NCBI RefSeq assembly: GCF_003569745.1
Contig: NZ_AP018498.1
Coordinates: forward strand, 186,001-250,000
Source: Altererythrobacter sp. B11
Lineage (GTDB): Bacteria > Pseudomonadota > Alphaproteobacteria > Sphingomonadales > Sphingomonadaceae
Reading direction: 5' to 3'
Length of the DNA: 64,000 nt
Shown here: one piece after another, positions 46,082-55,487 of the stretch
How positions within the stretch are numbered: position 1 is the stretch's first letter
Layout: each line of letters opens with the position of its first letter
Program-made: the position numbers and the translations under genes
Notes under the pieces: generated by a model
What the model saw: the letters and a program-made list of their open reading frames with translations, nothing else
Databases searched by the model: none
Told to the model about the DNA's origin: nothing

Positions 46082-46300
46082 AATTGGTCCCCCACTGATC
46101 TCGCCGGGCAGGGTGCGAATCGTGATACTCCGAAAAGCTAAGCCTTTCAGAGACCAAGACTCAAATCACTTTCTGACTTTTCGAAGACCCTTCATCTTGT
46201 GGGTCTCCGCCCGCCTTCCGGCTAGTGGTGGTGGTTTTGAATCGATCTACACTGGATGTCAACAAGCTCGTCCAGAGATTTATTTGGTGGCCGTTGACCC

Positions 46301-46480
46301 TCAAAATGGGGGCTCTTGACCGTCCGACTCGCCGTCCCACGGGAGCATGTCTGCATCGTCGAAATTGTCGTTCACGAAAAGGCACCAGCGAAAGCCCTCA
46401 GTCCCCCGAAAGCTGTCCACAACATAGGTGCAGCGGTTCACGAAACCCGCGACCTCGAACGGAACCCTTCGCCTGCTCAT
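46301..46480 (-). CDS. Small protein of unknown function (59 aa)
   Basis: A short frame starting MSRRRVPFEVAGFVNR behind a perfect AAGGAG spaced 8 bases from the ATG. The product is mildly acidic at its end (NFDDADMLPWDGESDGQEPP). No family recognised. It lies alone in the gap upstream of nrdA, on its strand. The strong ribosome site is the main support. Confidence 0.55.
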   Translation of the reverse strand: MSRRRVPFEVAGFVNRCTYVVDSFRGTEGFRWCLFVNDNFDDADMLPWDGESDGQEPPF

Positions 46481-46830
46481 ATGAAACTCCTTCCCTCTGG
46501 ACATCTGAAGAACAAATCAACATCTAGTGCCTTCGGGCAAAGGATGTGCGCTAGATAGTGATTGTTGTCGGGGGCAATATGCAAGGGGAATCTTGCGAGA
46601 CGCCCCGGTCAAGGCAAACCCGACCGATCGAATACGCTTGTGGAAAGGAGCGGCAGGCGCGAAAAAGCTGGGGTCGCGCGCACCGCAAGAGGCTTTTTGA
46701 ATCGGTGCAAAAATTTCTGCCCAGGGAATATCGCTGCGGCGACTTGAATCTTTGGAATCCGGCGGGGGAATCTTGCTGCGGAAAGCGGGCCGGATGGGAT
46801 CGAAATGTGGGCGAGTTGCAAGGTTGGCGC
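46481..46830. other. Gap upstream of the small gene and nrdA region
   Basis: No further gene seen. The sequence is somewhat AT-rich up to about 46570 and becomes GC-rich toward the repeat cluster. Confidence 0.45.
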
Positions 46831-46833
46831 GCA

Positions 46834-46860
46834 TCCTTCGACAGGCTCAGGATGAGCGGG
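46834..46860. repeat. Dispersed intergenic repeat, copy 2
   Basis: Core tccttcgacaggctcaggat then gagcggg, forward orientation. Confidence 0.85.
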
Positions 46861-46879
46861 TGCTGGTTATGGGAGCGCA

Positions 46880-46905
46880 TCCTTCGACAAGCTCAGGATG
46901 AGCGG
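46880..46905. repeat. Dispersed intergenic repeat, copy 3
   Basis: Core tccttcgacaagctcaggat then gagcgg, forward. It can pair with the inverted copy at 46958. Confidence 0.85.
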
Positions 46906-46957
46906 CGTGGGGTTTGGCGGAGCGCGGGAAGCGGGTACTGGCGAATTCCCCCCAAAT

Positions 46958-46985
46958 CCGCTCATCCTGAGCCTGTCGAAGGATG
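46958..46985. repeat. Dispersed intergenic repeat, copy 4 (inverted)
   Basis: Reverse-complement copy (ccgctcatcctgagcctgtc then gaaggatg), making an inverted pair with copy 3 just upstream of the GIY-YIG gene. Confidence 0.85.
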
Positions 46986-47008
46986 CGCACTGACGGTAAA
47001 GCAGCGCG

Positions 47009-47311
47009 ATGGTCTTCTACGCCTACCTCCTGCGCTGCAATGACGGCTCCTATTACGCCGGCCACACGGACGACCTCGATCAACGCATGGCGCAGCACCA
47101 GACGGGTGCGCTGGGTGGCTACACCGCCGCGCGCAGGCCGGTCACGCTGGTGTGGTCAGGCGATTTTCCCACGCGGGAGGAGGCGTTTGCTGCAGAACGA
47201 CGGGTTAAGGGCTGGACCCGTGCCAAGAAGGAAGCGCTGATTGCCGGTAACTGGGAGCGGGTCCGCGCTCTTGCTCGCAATCGGCAGGGCAAGCGGGAGG
47301 ATGAAGAGTAG
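47009..47311 (+). CDS. GIY-YIG nuclease-family protein
   Basis: A 100-aa single-domain GIY-YIG protein. FYAYLLRCNDGSYYAGHTDD carries the GIY and YIG variants (YAY, YYAG), RMAQHQTGALGGYTAARRPV the catalytic-Arg helix region, and AAERRVKGWTRAKKEALI the Glu helix. The UPF0213 type often has unknown function. Repeat copies flank it on both sides, with inverted pairs at 46880/46958 and 47378/47449. Confidence 0.88.
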   Translation: MVFYAYLLRCNDGSYYAGHTDDLDQRMAQHQTGALGGYTAARRPVTLVWSGDFPTREEAFAAERRVKGWTRAKKEALIAGNWERVRALARNRQGKREDEE

Positions 47312-47326
47312 CGGCCTCGGCGCGCG

Positions 47327-47352
47327 TCCTTCGACAGGCTCAGGACGAGCGG
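47327..47352. repeat. Dispersed intergenic repeat, copy 5
   Basis: Core tccttcgacaggctcaggac then gagcgg, directly after the GIY-YIG gene. Confidence 0.85.
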
Positions 47353-47377
47353 AAGAGGGAGGAGAGTTGGGAGCGCA

Positions 47378-47403
47378 TCCTTCGACAGGCTCAGGATGAG
47401 CGG
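47378..47403. repeat. Dispersed intergenic repeat, copy 6
   Basis: Core tccttcgacaggctcaggat then gagcgg, forward. Pairs with the inverted copy at 47449. Confidence 0.85.
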
Positions 47404-47448
47404 GGGTGGTGATCCGGAAAACAGGAGTGGGCAGCCTCCTACCCCCAT

Positions 47449-47474
47449 CCGCTCATCCTGAGCTTGTCGAAGGA
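47449..47474. repeat. Dispersed intergenic repeat, copy 7 (inverted)
   Basis: Inverted copy ccgctcatcctgagcttgtc then gaagga, just before the nadB 3' end. Could act as a terminator hairpin with copy 6. Confidence 0.82.
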
Positions 47475-47512
47475 TGCGCTCCAGCCAGGCCCGCCAGCCA
47501 GACATCCGCCCC

Positions 47513-49105
47513 TCAGGGCACCAGCACGGTATCGCGCGCCACCGCATCCGTCTCGGGATAGTCCAGCGTGTAGTGCAGCCCGCGGCTTTCGTGGCGGCGG
47601 AGGGCGCTTTTGACGATCAGGTCCGCGCATTGCAGCAGGTTGCGCAATTCGATGAGGTCGGTGGTCACGCGGAAGTGGCCGTAATAATCCTCCACCTCGT
47701 CATACAGCATCTTGATGCGGTGGGCGGCGCGTTCCAGCCGCTTGGTGGTGCGCACGATGCCGACATAGTTCCACATGAAGCGGCGGATTTCGGTCCAGTT
47801 CTGCTTGATGATGACCTCCTCGTCGGAATCGGTCACCCGGCTTTCATCCCATTCGCGAATCGGCGGCGGCGCGTCGAAGCTGCCCCAGTTGGCGAGGATG
47901 TCGCGCGCGGCCGCATCGCCGAAGACGAAGCATTCGAGCAGCGAGTTGGAGGCGAGGCGGTTGGCGCCGTGGAGGCCGCTTTCGGTACACTCGCCGGCGG
48001 CATAGAGGCCCGGTAGATCGGTGCGGCCGGCGAGGTCGATCAGGATGCCGCCGCAGGTGTAATGCTGCGCGGGCACCACCGGGATCGGCTGCCGCGTCAT
48101 GTCGATGCCGAGGCCGAGCAGCTTTTCATAGATGTTGGGAAAGTGCCCCGAGACGAATTCGGGCGGCATGTGGCTGATATCGAGATGGACGTAATCGAGA
48201 CCGAAGCGCTTGATCTCCGCATCGATCGCGCGGGCGACCACGTCGCGCGGGGCGAGCTCCATCCGCTCCGGATCGTATTCCTCCATGAAGCGGCGGCCGT
48301 CGCGCGGGTTTATCAGCCGCCCGCCCTCGCCCCGCACCGCTTCGGTGATGAGGAAGTTCTTGACCTCGAGATTGTAGAGGCAGGTGGGGTGGAACTGCAT
48401 CATCTCCATATTGGAGACGCGCGCCCCCGCGCGCCAGGCCATGGCGATGCCATCGCCGGTGGCGCCGCGCGGCGCGGTGGAGAATTGATAGACGCGCCCC
48501 GCCCCGCCCGCAGCGAGGATGGTGGCCCGGGCGGTATAGGCTTCCACCCGCCCCGTTGCCGTATCCAGCGCATAGGCGCCCCACACGCGGCCGGAGCCGG
48601 AATAGCGCTGTTCGTGCCGGCCGGTGATCAGCTCCACGCAGGTGCGATCGGGCAGCAGGGTGATGTTGGGGCTTTCCTCCGCCGCCTTCAGCAGCGCGGC
48701 CTCCACCGCCCAGCCGGTGGCATCGTTCACATGCACGATGCGGCGGTGCGAATGGCCGCCTTCGCGGGTGAGGTGGAGTTCCGCCCCCTCGGTGTTGAAA
48801 GGCACGCCCAGTTCCACCAGCCGCTCGATCGCGCGCGGGGCGTTCTCGATCACGAATTCCACAGTCTCGCGCCGGTTGAGGCCGGCGCCGGCGACCATGG
48901 TGTCGCGGATGTGATCTTCGAAAGTGTCGCCCGTATCGAGCACGGCGGCGATCCCGCCCTGTGCCCATGCGGTGGAGCCGCTGTTCAGCTGCCCCTTCGC
49001 CAGCACCAGCACGCGGCAGGATGTCGCGAGGGTGAGCGCGGCGCTGAGCCCGGCGGCGCCGGATCCGATGATGAGGACGTCATATTCGTGCTGCGTGCTT
49101 GCCAT
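47513..49105 (-). CDS. nadB: L-aspartate oxidase
   Basis: A 530-aa flavoprotein that oxidises aspartate to iminoaspartate, the first step of de novo NAD synthesis. The FAD-binding start is YDVLIIGSGAAGLSAAL (about 8-24), with STAWAQGGIAAVL, REGGHSHRRIVHV, and the C-terminal CTESGLHGANRLASNSLLE. ATG 49105 fits the family. Partners nadA and nadC are not in the window. It follows the ABC ATPase on the same strand. Confidence 0.96.
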   Translation of the reverse strand: MASTQHEYDVLIIGSGAAGLSAALTLATSCRVLVLAKGQLNSGSTAWAQGGIAAVLDTGDTFEDHIRDTMVAGAGLNRRETVEFVIENAPRAIERLVELGVPFNTEGAELHLTREGGHSHRRIVHVNDATGWAVEAALLKAAEESPNITLLPDRTCVELITGRHEQRYSGSGRVWGAYALDTATGRVEAYTARATILAAGGAGRVYQFSTAPRGATGDGIAMAWRAGARVSNMEMMQFHPTCLYNLEVKNFLITEAVRGEGGRLINPRDGRRFMEEYDPERMELAPRDVVARAIDAEIKRFGLDYVHLDISHMPPEFVSGHFPNIYEKLLGLGIDMTRQPIPVVPAQHYTCGGILIDLAGRTDLPGLYAAGECTESGLHGANRLASNSLLECFVFGDAAARDILANWGSFDAPPPIREWDESRVTDSDEEVIIKQNWTEIRRFMWNYVGIVRTTKRLERAAHRIKMLYDEVEDYYGHFRVTTDLIELRNLLQCADLIVKSALRRHESRGLHYTLDYPETDAVARDTVLVP

Positions 49106-49181
49106 GGCGCGTTCATGGCGGCGCGAAACGCCGGCGGCAAGCGGGATAGATACGGAGCGCCGCGCGGGCGCGGCGCGCGGT

Positions 49182-50114
49182 TCAGGCGGGCCCGCCCTTG
49201 GCGGCGGTGGTCAGCTGCACGAACACGTCTTCCAGATCAGGCTCGCGCGTGGTCACATCCTGGATGGCGAAGCCGAGCTGCTGCACGCGTTCCAGCACCT
49301 GCCCGGCGCTGTAGCGATCGCGGTCATAGGTGACTTCCAGCGTGCGCGGATCGGTGAGTTGGCACTTGAGGAATTCCTCGGGCGCGGGCGGCGCCGGCAG
49401 ATCGCGGTCCACGGTGATGCGCACGATCTTCTCGCGCGCCATGCCCACCAGCTCGCGCGTGGGCTTGTTGGTCACCAGCTCGCCATGGTTGATGATGGCG
49501 ATGCGGTCGCACAGCTGCTCCGCCTCTTCCAGATAGTGCGTGGTGAGCACCACGGTCACGCCTTCGGCATTGAGCTCGCCCACCAGTTCCCACAGCTGGC
49601 GGCGCAATTCCACGTCCACGCCCGCGGTCGGTTCGTCCAGCACCAGGATGGGCGGGGAATGGACCATGGCCTTGGCGATCAGCAGGCGCCGCTTCATCCC
49701 GCCCGAGAGGGTGCGGGCATAGGCATTGCGCTTGTCTTCCAGCCGCACGGCGCGCAGCAATTCCTCGCTGCGGCGCAAATGCTTCGCCACGCCATACATG
49801 CCGCCCTGGTTTTCCAGCACCTCGAACGGGGTGAAGAAGGGATCGAACACGATTTCCTGCGGCACGATGCCGATCGACAGCTTGGCGTTGCGATGATCGC
49901 GGTCGATATCGTGGCCCCAGATCTCCACCGTGCCGGAGGTCTTCATCACCAGCCCGGCCATGATGTTGATGATGGTGGACTTGCCCGCGCCATTGGGGCC
50001 GAGCAGGCCGAAGATGCCGCCCTGCGGCACATCGAAGCTGACGCCTTTCAGCGCCTGCTTGCCGCCTTCATAGGTCTTCGCCAGATCCCGGATGCTGATT
50101 GCCGCGTCGCTCAT
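49182..50114 (-). CDS. ABC transporter ATP-binding protein (ABC-2/DrrA-like)
   Basis: A 310-aa ATPase: Walker A GLLGPNGAGKSTI, Q-loop IVPQEIVFDPFF, signature TLSGGMKRRLL, Walker B ILVLDEPTAGVD. The C-terminal extension (VTYDRDRYSAGQVLERVQQL) is typical of ABC-2 exporters. No permease gene lies next to it in the window, so the partner is elsewhere. ATG 50114; long upstream frames extend into other genes and are rejected. Confidence 0.92.
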   Translation of the reverse strand: MSDAAISIRDLAKTYEGGKQALKGVSFDVPQGGIFGLLGPNGAGKSTIINIMAGLVMKTSGTVEIWGHDIDRDHRNAKLSIGIVPQEIVFDPFFTPFEVLENQGGMYGVAKHLRRSEELLRAVRLEDKRNAYARTLSGGMKRRLLIAKAMVHSPPILVLDEPTAGVDVELRRQLWELVGELNAEGVTVVLTTHYLEEAEQLCDRIAIINHGELVTNKPTRELVGMAREKIVRITVDRDLPAPPAPEEFLKCQLTDPRTLEVTYDRDRYSAGQVLERVQQLGFAIQDVTTREPDLEDVFVQLTTAAKGGPA

Positions 50115-50224
50115 GCCTGCGGCATCTAGGACGCCGGGCGCCGTTCGCCAACCTGTTGCTGAAATCGGCGCGCGGCGGCGGTGGATATTGCGGGAATCGC
50201 CGCGGCGCGATAGGGCGCCTGCCC

Positions 50225-50479
50225 ATGGACAACGCGCCCGAAACAACCCTGGTCGACAGCCCGCGCGTCTGGTGCGACGGCGCCGGCGACATTCGCAACG
50301 GCCCGAACTTCCGCCCGGCGGCACTGGGCCACCCGCGGGTCTATATGCAGATCGACGAGAAGGGCTATGTCGATTGCGGCTATTGCGATCGCCGCTTCGT
50401 GCTGAAGGGCGGCCCCGCCGAACGCAGCCTGCACGAGCTGGACGTGGGCGATCTTCCGCCGGAAGAACACCGCGCCTGA
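50225..50479 (+). CDS. Zinc-finger CHCC (NDUFS6-like) protein
   Basis: An 84-aa protein with the CHCC motif: VWCDG, LGHPRVYMQI, then CGYCDRRFVL. It matches the zf-CHCC/NDUFS6 family of complex I accessory proteins. ATG 50225 (MDNAPETTLVDS). Diverges from the ABC ATPase gene across 110 bp. Confidence 0.85.
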   Translation: MDNAPETTLVDSPRVWCDGAGDIRNGPNFRPAALGHPRVYMQIDEKGYVDCGYCDRRFVLKGGPAERSLHELDVGDLPPEEHRA

Positions 50480-50579
50480 GCGCCAGCGGTTTGCGGCAAG
50501 CCGGGGGCTTGACCGGACAGGCTGCATTCACCAGCTTTGCGCTACGGGGGGTGGATCGTCCCAATAGGGGAGATTTGCC

Positions 50580-50981
50580 ATGAAGACGATTTTCAAGACA
50601 CTGGCGGGCGCCGTGCTCGCCTGCTCCATCGCCGCCGTGCCGGCGCAGGCCGAAACGCGCGCGGAAAAGGGCCAGAAGGAACTGGCCAAGATGCTGGAAG
50701 GCCGCGTGGCCGGGCAGCCGGTATCCTGCATCAACCAGAACCGCACCGACCGGCTGAAGGTGATCGACCACACCGCCATCGTCTATGACGCGGGCAAGAC
50801 GATCTATGTCGCGCGGCCCAGCGATCCCCGGTCGCTGGACGATAACGACATCCTCGTCATCAACCGCTTCGGCAGCCAGCTGTGCACCAGCGACATGATC
50901 CGCACGGTGGATCGCAGCGCCGGCTTCATGACCGGGGTCGTGTTCCTCGACAACTTCGTGCCCTACACCAAGGCGGACTGA
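50580..50981 (+). CDS. Secreted protein of unknown function
   Basis: A 133-aa protein with a cleavable signal peptide (KTIFKTLAGAVLACSIAAVPAQA). The mature part has two Cys (VSCINQN, QLCTSDM) which may pair. No family recognised. ATG 50580 follows GGGAGATTTGCC. The next gene starts 4 bp after its stop. Confidence 0.8.
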   Translation: MKTIFKTLAGAVLACSIAAVPAQAETRAEKGQKELAKMLEGRVAGQPVSCINQNRTDRLKVIDHTAIVYDAGKTIYVARPSDPRSLDDNDILVINRFGSQLCTSDMIRTVDRSAGFMTGVVFLDNFVPYTKAD

Positions 50982-50985
50982 TCGC

Positions 50986-51540
50986 TTGGCCGCCCCGCAA
51001 CGCCGCTGGGCGGCCGAACTGCTCCACTTCTGGTTCCACCGCCTCGGCCCCGCCGACTGGTTCGGCGGTGGGCCGGAAGTGGATGCCGCCCTGCGCGATC
51101 GCTTCGCGCGCGATCTGGCGATGCTGTCCTGCCGCCCGGCGCGGGAGTTCCTGGCCGATCCGCAGATCGCGCTCGCCGCAGTCCTGCTGTTCGACCAGGT
51201 GCCGCGCAACATCTATCGCGACAGCGCGCTGGCCTTCGCCTTCGATCCGCTGGCGCAGGCGATCACGCGCGGCGCATTGCGGCGCGGCTGGGGCGCGCGA
51301 CTGGGCAAGCAGCAGCACCAGTTCCTGGCCATGCCGCTGATGCACAGCGAGGATATGGCAGACCAGCGGCGCTGCCTGCGCATCTTCCGCACTCTGGGGC
51401 CGCGCTATGGCCTGCCCTTCGCGCGCAGCCATTACGCGATGATCGCGCGCTTCGGCCGCTTCCCCCACCGCAATCCGGTTCTGGGGCGCGAAAGCTCCCG
51501 CGCGGAACGGCGCGCGGTGGCGGCGGGCAACAGCTGGTAG
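50986..51540 (+). CDS. DUF924 family protein
   Basis: A 184-aa DUF924 protein. [18 protein letters not shown], then [34 protein letters not shown], and [16 protein letters not shown] mark the family. These are TPR-like alpha-helical proteins of unknown role. TTG 50986 begins 4 bp after the previous stop. Confidence 0.9.
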   Translation: MAAPQRRWAAELLHFWFHRLGPADWFGGGPEVDAALRDRFARDLAMLSCRPAREFLADPQIALAAVLLFDQVPRNIYRDSALAFAFDPLAQAITRGALRRGWGARLGKQQHQFLAMPLMHSEDMADQRRCLRIFRTLGPRYGLPFARSHYAMIARFGRFPHRNPVLGRESSRAERRAVAAGNSW

Positions 51541-51646
51541 GCGCTGCCCCTCCCCCGCGTGCCGCGCGGCTGACATAAAGCCTTCACACAGCCGGCCTAG
51601 GCGGACGCCCGACTGGCCGTTCCCGGCCGCAGAAGGACATTCCCCG

Positions 51647-53092
51647 ATGAAGAAGCTCGCGCTCGTCTGGCTTGCCGGCGCCGCTCTTGCCATGCCCTGC
51701 GCGGCGCAGGATGTGTCGCAGGACCAGCTGCTGCAGCGGGGCAAGGCGGGCGATGCGGCCGCTGCCGGGGGCGCGCGGCGCCTGCAGGGCGATGGCAGCG
51801 CGGCCTATGCGGCCATGGCCGCCGCCGATGCGCGGGCCGAAGTGCGCAATGTGATCCTGCTGATCGGCGATGGCATGGGCGATTCCGAAATCACCCTGGC
51901 GCGCAACTATGCCGAAGGGGCCGGCGGCTATTTCAAGGGAATCGATGCCCTGCCGGTGAGCGGGCAATACACCCATTATTCGCTCGACCGGGAGACCGGA
52001 AAGCCTGTCTATGTCACCGATTCCGCCGCTTCGGCCACGGCCTTTTCCACCGGCGTGAAGAGCTATAACGGCGCCATCGGCGTGGACATCCACGGGGCGC
52101 CGCACGCCAGCCTGCTGCAGCTGGCCAAGGCGGCCGGCCTTGCCACGGGCGATGTCTCCACCGCCGAGCTCCAGGACGCCACGCCCGCCGCGCAGATCGC
52201 CCATGTGGCGGACCGCGACTGCAAGGGGCCGGAGGAAACGAGCACGACCTGCCCGACCGATGCGCTGGAGAACGGCGGGCGCGGCTCCATCGCCGAACAA
52301 TTGCTGGAAGTCCGCCCCGATGTGGTGCTGGGCGGCGGCGCGCAATATTTCCGCCAAACCGCCCCGGCCGGCCAGTGGCAGGGGCGCTCGCTGCTGGACC
52401 AGGCCGCGGCGCGCGGCTTCACGCTGGTGACGGACGCCGGCCAGCTGGCGGCCGTGCAAGCCGCCGGGCCGGACAAGCCGCTGCTGGGCCTGTTCGCCGA
52501 TGGCAATCTGGCCGTGCGCTGGAAGGGCCCCCGCGCCACCTATCACGGCAATATCGACCTGCCGCCGGTGACCTGCGTGGCCAATCCGGATCGACCGGCA
52601 GACCAGCCCACGCTGGCCGCGATGACGCGCAAGGCGATAGACCTGCTCTCCGCCCGCAAGACCGGTTTCTTCCTGCAGGTGGAAGGCGCCTCCATCGACA
52701 AGCAGTCCCACGCCGCCAACCCCTGCGGCCAGATCGGCGAGACGGTGGATCTGGACGAGGCGGTGCAGGCGGCGCTGGAATTCGCGCGCAAGGACGGCCA
52801 CACGCTGGTGATCGTGACGGCCGACCATGCCCATGCCGGGCAGATTATCTATGCCGATGAAAAGGCGCCCGGCCTCACCCAGGCGCTGCTGACGAAGGAC
52901 GGCGCGGTGATGACGGTGAGCTACGGCAATGCGGAGGAAGGCTCCATGGGCCACACCGGCACGCAATTGCGCGTCGCCGCCTACGGCCCGCGCAGCCTCA
53001 ACCTCACCGGCCTGCTTGACCAGACGGACGTGTTCTACATCATGCGCGATGCGCTGGGGCTCGCAGGCGGCCCCGGGGCCGCCCGCAAGTAA
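51647..53092 (+). CDS. Alkaline phosphatase (PhoA-type)
   Basis: A 481-aa exported phosphatase. A signal peptide ([20 protein letters not shown]) is followed by [20 protein letters not shown] (metal Asp), [14 protein letters not shown] with the nucleophilic Ser, [20 protein letters not shown], and [11 protein letters not shown] with metal His. It frees phosphate from monoesters in the periplasm. ATG 51647. No Pho box could be fixed upstream. Confidence 0.94.
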   Translation: MKKLALVWLAGAALAMPCAAQDVSQDQLLQRGKAGDAAAAGGARRLQGDGSAAYAAMAAADARAEVRNVILLIGDGMGDSEITLARNYAEGAGGYFKGIDALPVSGQYTHYSLDRETGKPVYVTDSAASATAFSTGVKSYNGAIGVDIHGAPHASLLQLAKAAGLATGDVSTAELQDATPAAQIAHVADRDCKGPEETSTTCPTDALENGGRGSIAEQLLEVRPDVVLGGGAQYFRQTAPAGQWQGRSLLDQAAARGFTLVTDAGQLAAVQAAGPDKPLLGLFADGNLAVRWKGPRATYHGNIDLPPVTCVANPDRPADQPTLAAMTRKAIDLLSARKTGFFLQVEGASIDKQSHAANPCGQIGETVDLDEAVQAALEFARKDGHTLVIVTADHAHAGQIIYADEKAPGLTQALLTKDGAVMTVSYGNAEEGSMGHTGTQLRVAAYGPRSLNLTGLLDQTDVFYIMRDALGLAGGPGAARK

Positions 53093-53113
53093 ACGCGCCG
53101 CCGCGTCGGACGA

Positions 53114-53746
53114 TCAGCCCTGCGGCACGCGGGTGAAGGTGATGCTGAAGCTCACCGGCACGGAAGGCGTAATGGCGGGCAGCTTGGCCAGTTCCTGCAG
53201 CTTGGCGAGGCCTTCGCCGAGGCCGAAGCTGTCGCCATCGACGATGATCGGCTTTACCGTTTCGACCACCACCTTGTCCGGCCCGGCGCGCAGCACGCGC
53301 AGGTCGGCGTCCACCTCCTGCTCCACGCCATGCAGGCTGAGTGCCGCATGCACCGGCATCGTCATGCTGTCGCCCACCGCCAGATCGCCGAAGGCCGCGG
53401 GATCGAGCTGTGCGGTGACCTGCGCCTTGGGATAATTCGCCACGTCGAACAGGATCGCGCGCATCCGCTCGTCCCGCACGTCCACGCCGGTTTCGAGCGA
53501 AGAGAGGTCGATCGCCAGCTCGGCACCGCCATCGGGCGCCACCGATCCGCTCACCGCGTTGAAGCTGTGCGCCTCCACCACGGAACCGGCCTTCACCGTG
53601 ACGAAGGCGAAATCCGTATCCTGGGAATCCACCGTCCAGGAATTGTCGGTCAGCGGCTCGGGATCGGCATCGGCGCAGGCGGCCAGTGCCAGCAGGCAGG
53701 CGAGCGCAGGCGCTTGCATGCGGATGAAGCGGTAAGGGGGGATCAC
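53114..53746 (-). CDS. YceI-family putative lipoprotein
   Basis: A 210-aa YceI-like protein with a lipobox (LACLLALAACADAD). The fold core is NSWTVDSQDTDFAFVTVKAG, then SSLETGVDVRDERMRAILFDV and FSITFTRVPQG. YceI proteins bind isoprenoid lipids such as polyprenyl chains. GTG 53746 has GGAGACCACC before it; ATG 53719 is an alternative. It converges on the alkaline phosphatase gene. Confidence 0.86.
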   Translation of the reverse strand: MIPPYRFIRMQAPALACLLALAACADADPEPLTDNSWTVDSQDTDFAFVTVKAGSVVEAHSFNAVSGSVAPDGGAELAIDLSSLETGVDVRDERMRAILFDVANYPKAQVTAQLDPAAFGDLAVGDSMTMPVHAALSLHGVEQEVDADLRVLRAGPDKVVVETVKPIIVDGDSFGLGEGLAKLQELAKLPAITPSVPVSFSITFTRVPQG

Positions 53747-53810
53747 CGGTGGTCTCCAGTCGAATAATCGGGCGCGACCCGGTGACGATGTAACACACCC
53801 GGCTGCGCGC

Positions 53811-55487
53811 TCAAGCCGGCGCCGGCTCCGCCCCCTGCGCGGCGGTCGGCTCTTCCGCCTGCTCGCGGGCGAACAGCGCGTGGATCTGCGCCACCACCGC
53901 CGCGCCATCGCCCACCGCGGCGGCGACGCGCTTGGTGGAACCGGCGCGGACATCGCCGATGGCGAAGGCGCCGGCGAGCGAGGTTTCCAGCCCCAGCTCG
54001 CCCTCCCCCGTCACCACGAAGCCTCCGGCATCGGTGGCGATCTCCGGCGGCAGCCAGGCGGAATTGGGATCGGCGCCGATGAACAGGAAGAGGTGCTGCC
54101 AGGGATAGGTCTGCTGCGATCCGTCGGACTTGCGGCGCAGGGTGACGGCAGACAGGAGCCCTGCCTCGTCCCCATCGAGCCCCACCACTTCCGCACCGAC
54201 ATGCATCGTCACATTGGGCAGGGCGGCGATGCGGTCCACCAGATAGCGCGACATGGTTTCTTCGATCGGGCGGCGCACCACCAGGTTCAGCTGCTTCACC
54301 CGCGGGGCGAGGAAGACGATCGCCTGCCCGGCGGAATTGCCGCCGCCCACCAGCGCCACCTCCTGCCCTTCGCACAGCCGCGCCTCCACCGGCGAAACCC
54401 AGTAGAAGATCCCCGCGCCTTCGAAGCGTTCGAGATTTTCGACGTCCAGCCGCCGGTATCGCGCGCCGGATGCGATCACCAGCGCCCGCGCCTGCAGGCT
54501 GCGCCCGTCACTGGCGGACAGGTGGAAGCGGTCCCCCTGCTTCGCCAGCCTTTCCACGCCGAGCGGGATGGCCATTTCCGCGCCGAATTTCAGCGCCTGG
54601 TTGAAGGCGCGGCCGGCCAGCGCCTGACCCGAAATGCCGGTGGGGAAGCCGAGATAGTTCTCGATCCGGGCAGAGGCACCCGCCTGCCCGCCCATGCTCT
54701 GTTCGTCCAGCACGATGACCGAGAGGCCTTCGGACGCCGCATAGACCGCGGCCGCGAGGCCCGCCGGCCCCGCGCCCACGATCGCCAGATCGTGCAGCGC
54801 CGTGGGATCGATGGCCGTGCCGATACCGAGGCAGCAGGCCACCTGGCGCTCGCTCGGGCGGCGTAGGATCGCACCCGCAGGGCAGACGACCAGCGGCAGT
54901 TCGGCGGGGGCAACGCCCAGCCGCTCCACCATCATCTTGCCTTCGCCTTCCACCGCCACGTCCAGCACCAGGACGGGGTAGCCGCTGCGATGAAGGAACT
55001 CCTGCAGCTTCACCACATCCGGGCTGTCCGGCTCGCCAATGATGATCGTGCCCGCGCCGCCTTCCTCGATCAGCGCCACCCGGCGCAGGATCAGCGCGCG
55101 CATGACCGTTTCGCCCAGTTCGGCCGAACCGATCATTAGCGCCCGAAGGTGCGGCGCGTCGATCGGGAAGGCGGTGCACCCCTCCGGCCCGGCGCGGCCA
55201 CGCGCGATCGAGGCATTGCCCGCCAGCTGGTTGATTTCCCCGGTGAACTGGCCGGGTCCATGGACGGTAACGAGTGCCTCGCGATCCAGCCCGTCGCGCC
55301 GGAAGATCTCCAGCCGCCCCTCAACCACCACCCAGGCCGGCGAATTGCGCTCCCCGATGGCATAGACATCCTCGCCGGGGGCGAAGGACCGTTCCGGGCC
55401 ACTGGCGAAGCGCCGCGCGACGGCGATTTCCGTGCCGTTGAGGACAGGAAACAGCTGATGCTCGCGGCTCGAAAGCGTGTCTGCCAT
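53811..55487 (-). CDS. cNMP-binding domain + thioredoxin reductase-like flavoprotein
   Basis: A 558-aa three-part protein. Residues 1-130 are a cyclic-nucleotide-binding-like domain (AVARRFASGPERSFAPGEDV), 140-220 a glutaredoxin-like middle domain (IIIGEPDSPDVVKLQEFL), then a thioredoxin-reductase-like module (LAIVGAGPAGLAAAVYA; VALVGGGNSAGQAIVFL; AFAIGDVRAGSTKRVAAAVG). The usual redox CxxC is missing; the matching place reads GIFYWVSPVEA. So it is unlikely to reduce thioredoxin directly. ATG 55487 (MADTLSSREHQ). Confidence 0.88.
   Translation of the reverse strand: MADTLSSREHQLFPVLNGTEIAVARRFASGPERSFAPGEDVYAIGERNSPAWVVVEGRLEIFRRDGLDREALVTVHGPGQFTGEINQLAGNASIARGRAGPEGCTAFPIDAPHLRALMIGSAELGETVMRALILRRVALIEEGGAGTIIIGEPDSPDVVKLQEFLHRSGYPVLVLDVAVEGEGKMMVERLGVAPAELPLVVCPAGAILRRPSERQVACCLGIGTAIDPTALHDLAIVGAGPAGLAAAVYAASEGLSVIVLDEQSMGGQAGASARIENYLGFPTGISGQALAGRAFNQALKFGAEMAIPLGVERLAKQGDRFHLSASDGRSLQARALVIASGARYRRLDVENLERFEGAGIFYWVSPVEARLCEGQEVALVGGGNSAGQAIVFLAPRVKQLNLVVRRPIEETMSRYLVDRIAALPNVTMHVGAEVVGLDGDEAGLLSAVTLRRKSDGSQQTYPWQHLFLFIGADPNSAWLPPEIATDAGGFVVTGEGELGLETSLAGAFAIGDVRAGSTKRVAAAVGDGAAVVAQIHALFAREQAEEPTAAQGAEPAPA

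Noticed and set aside
44210-46141. Long ORF antisense to nrdA
   Set aside because: Shadow of the well-defined nrdA frame; no motifs.
46834-47474. Possible CRISPR array from the repeated units
   Set aside because: Spacers differ widely in length, orientation flips, and a gene lies between; it fits REP-like repeats instead.
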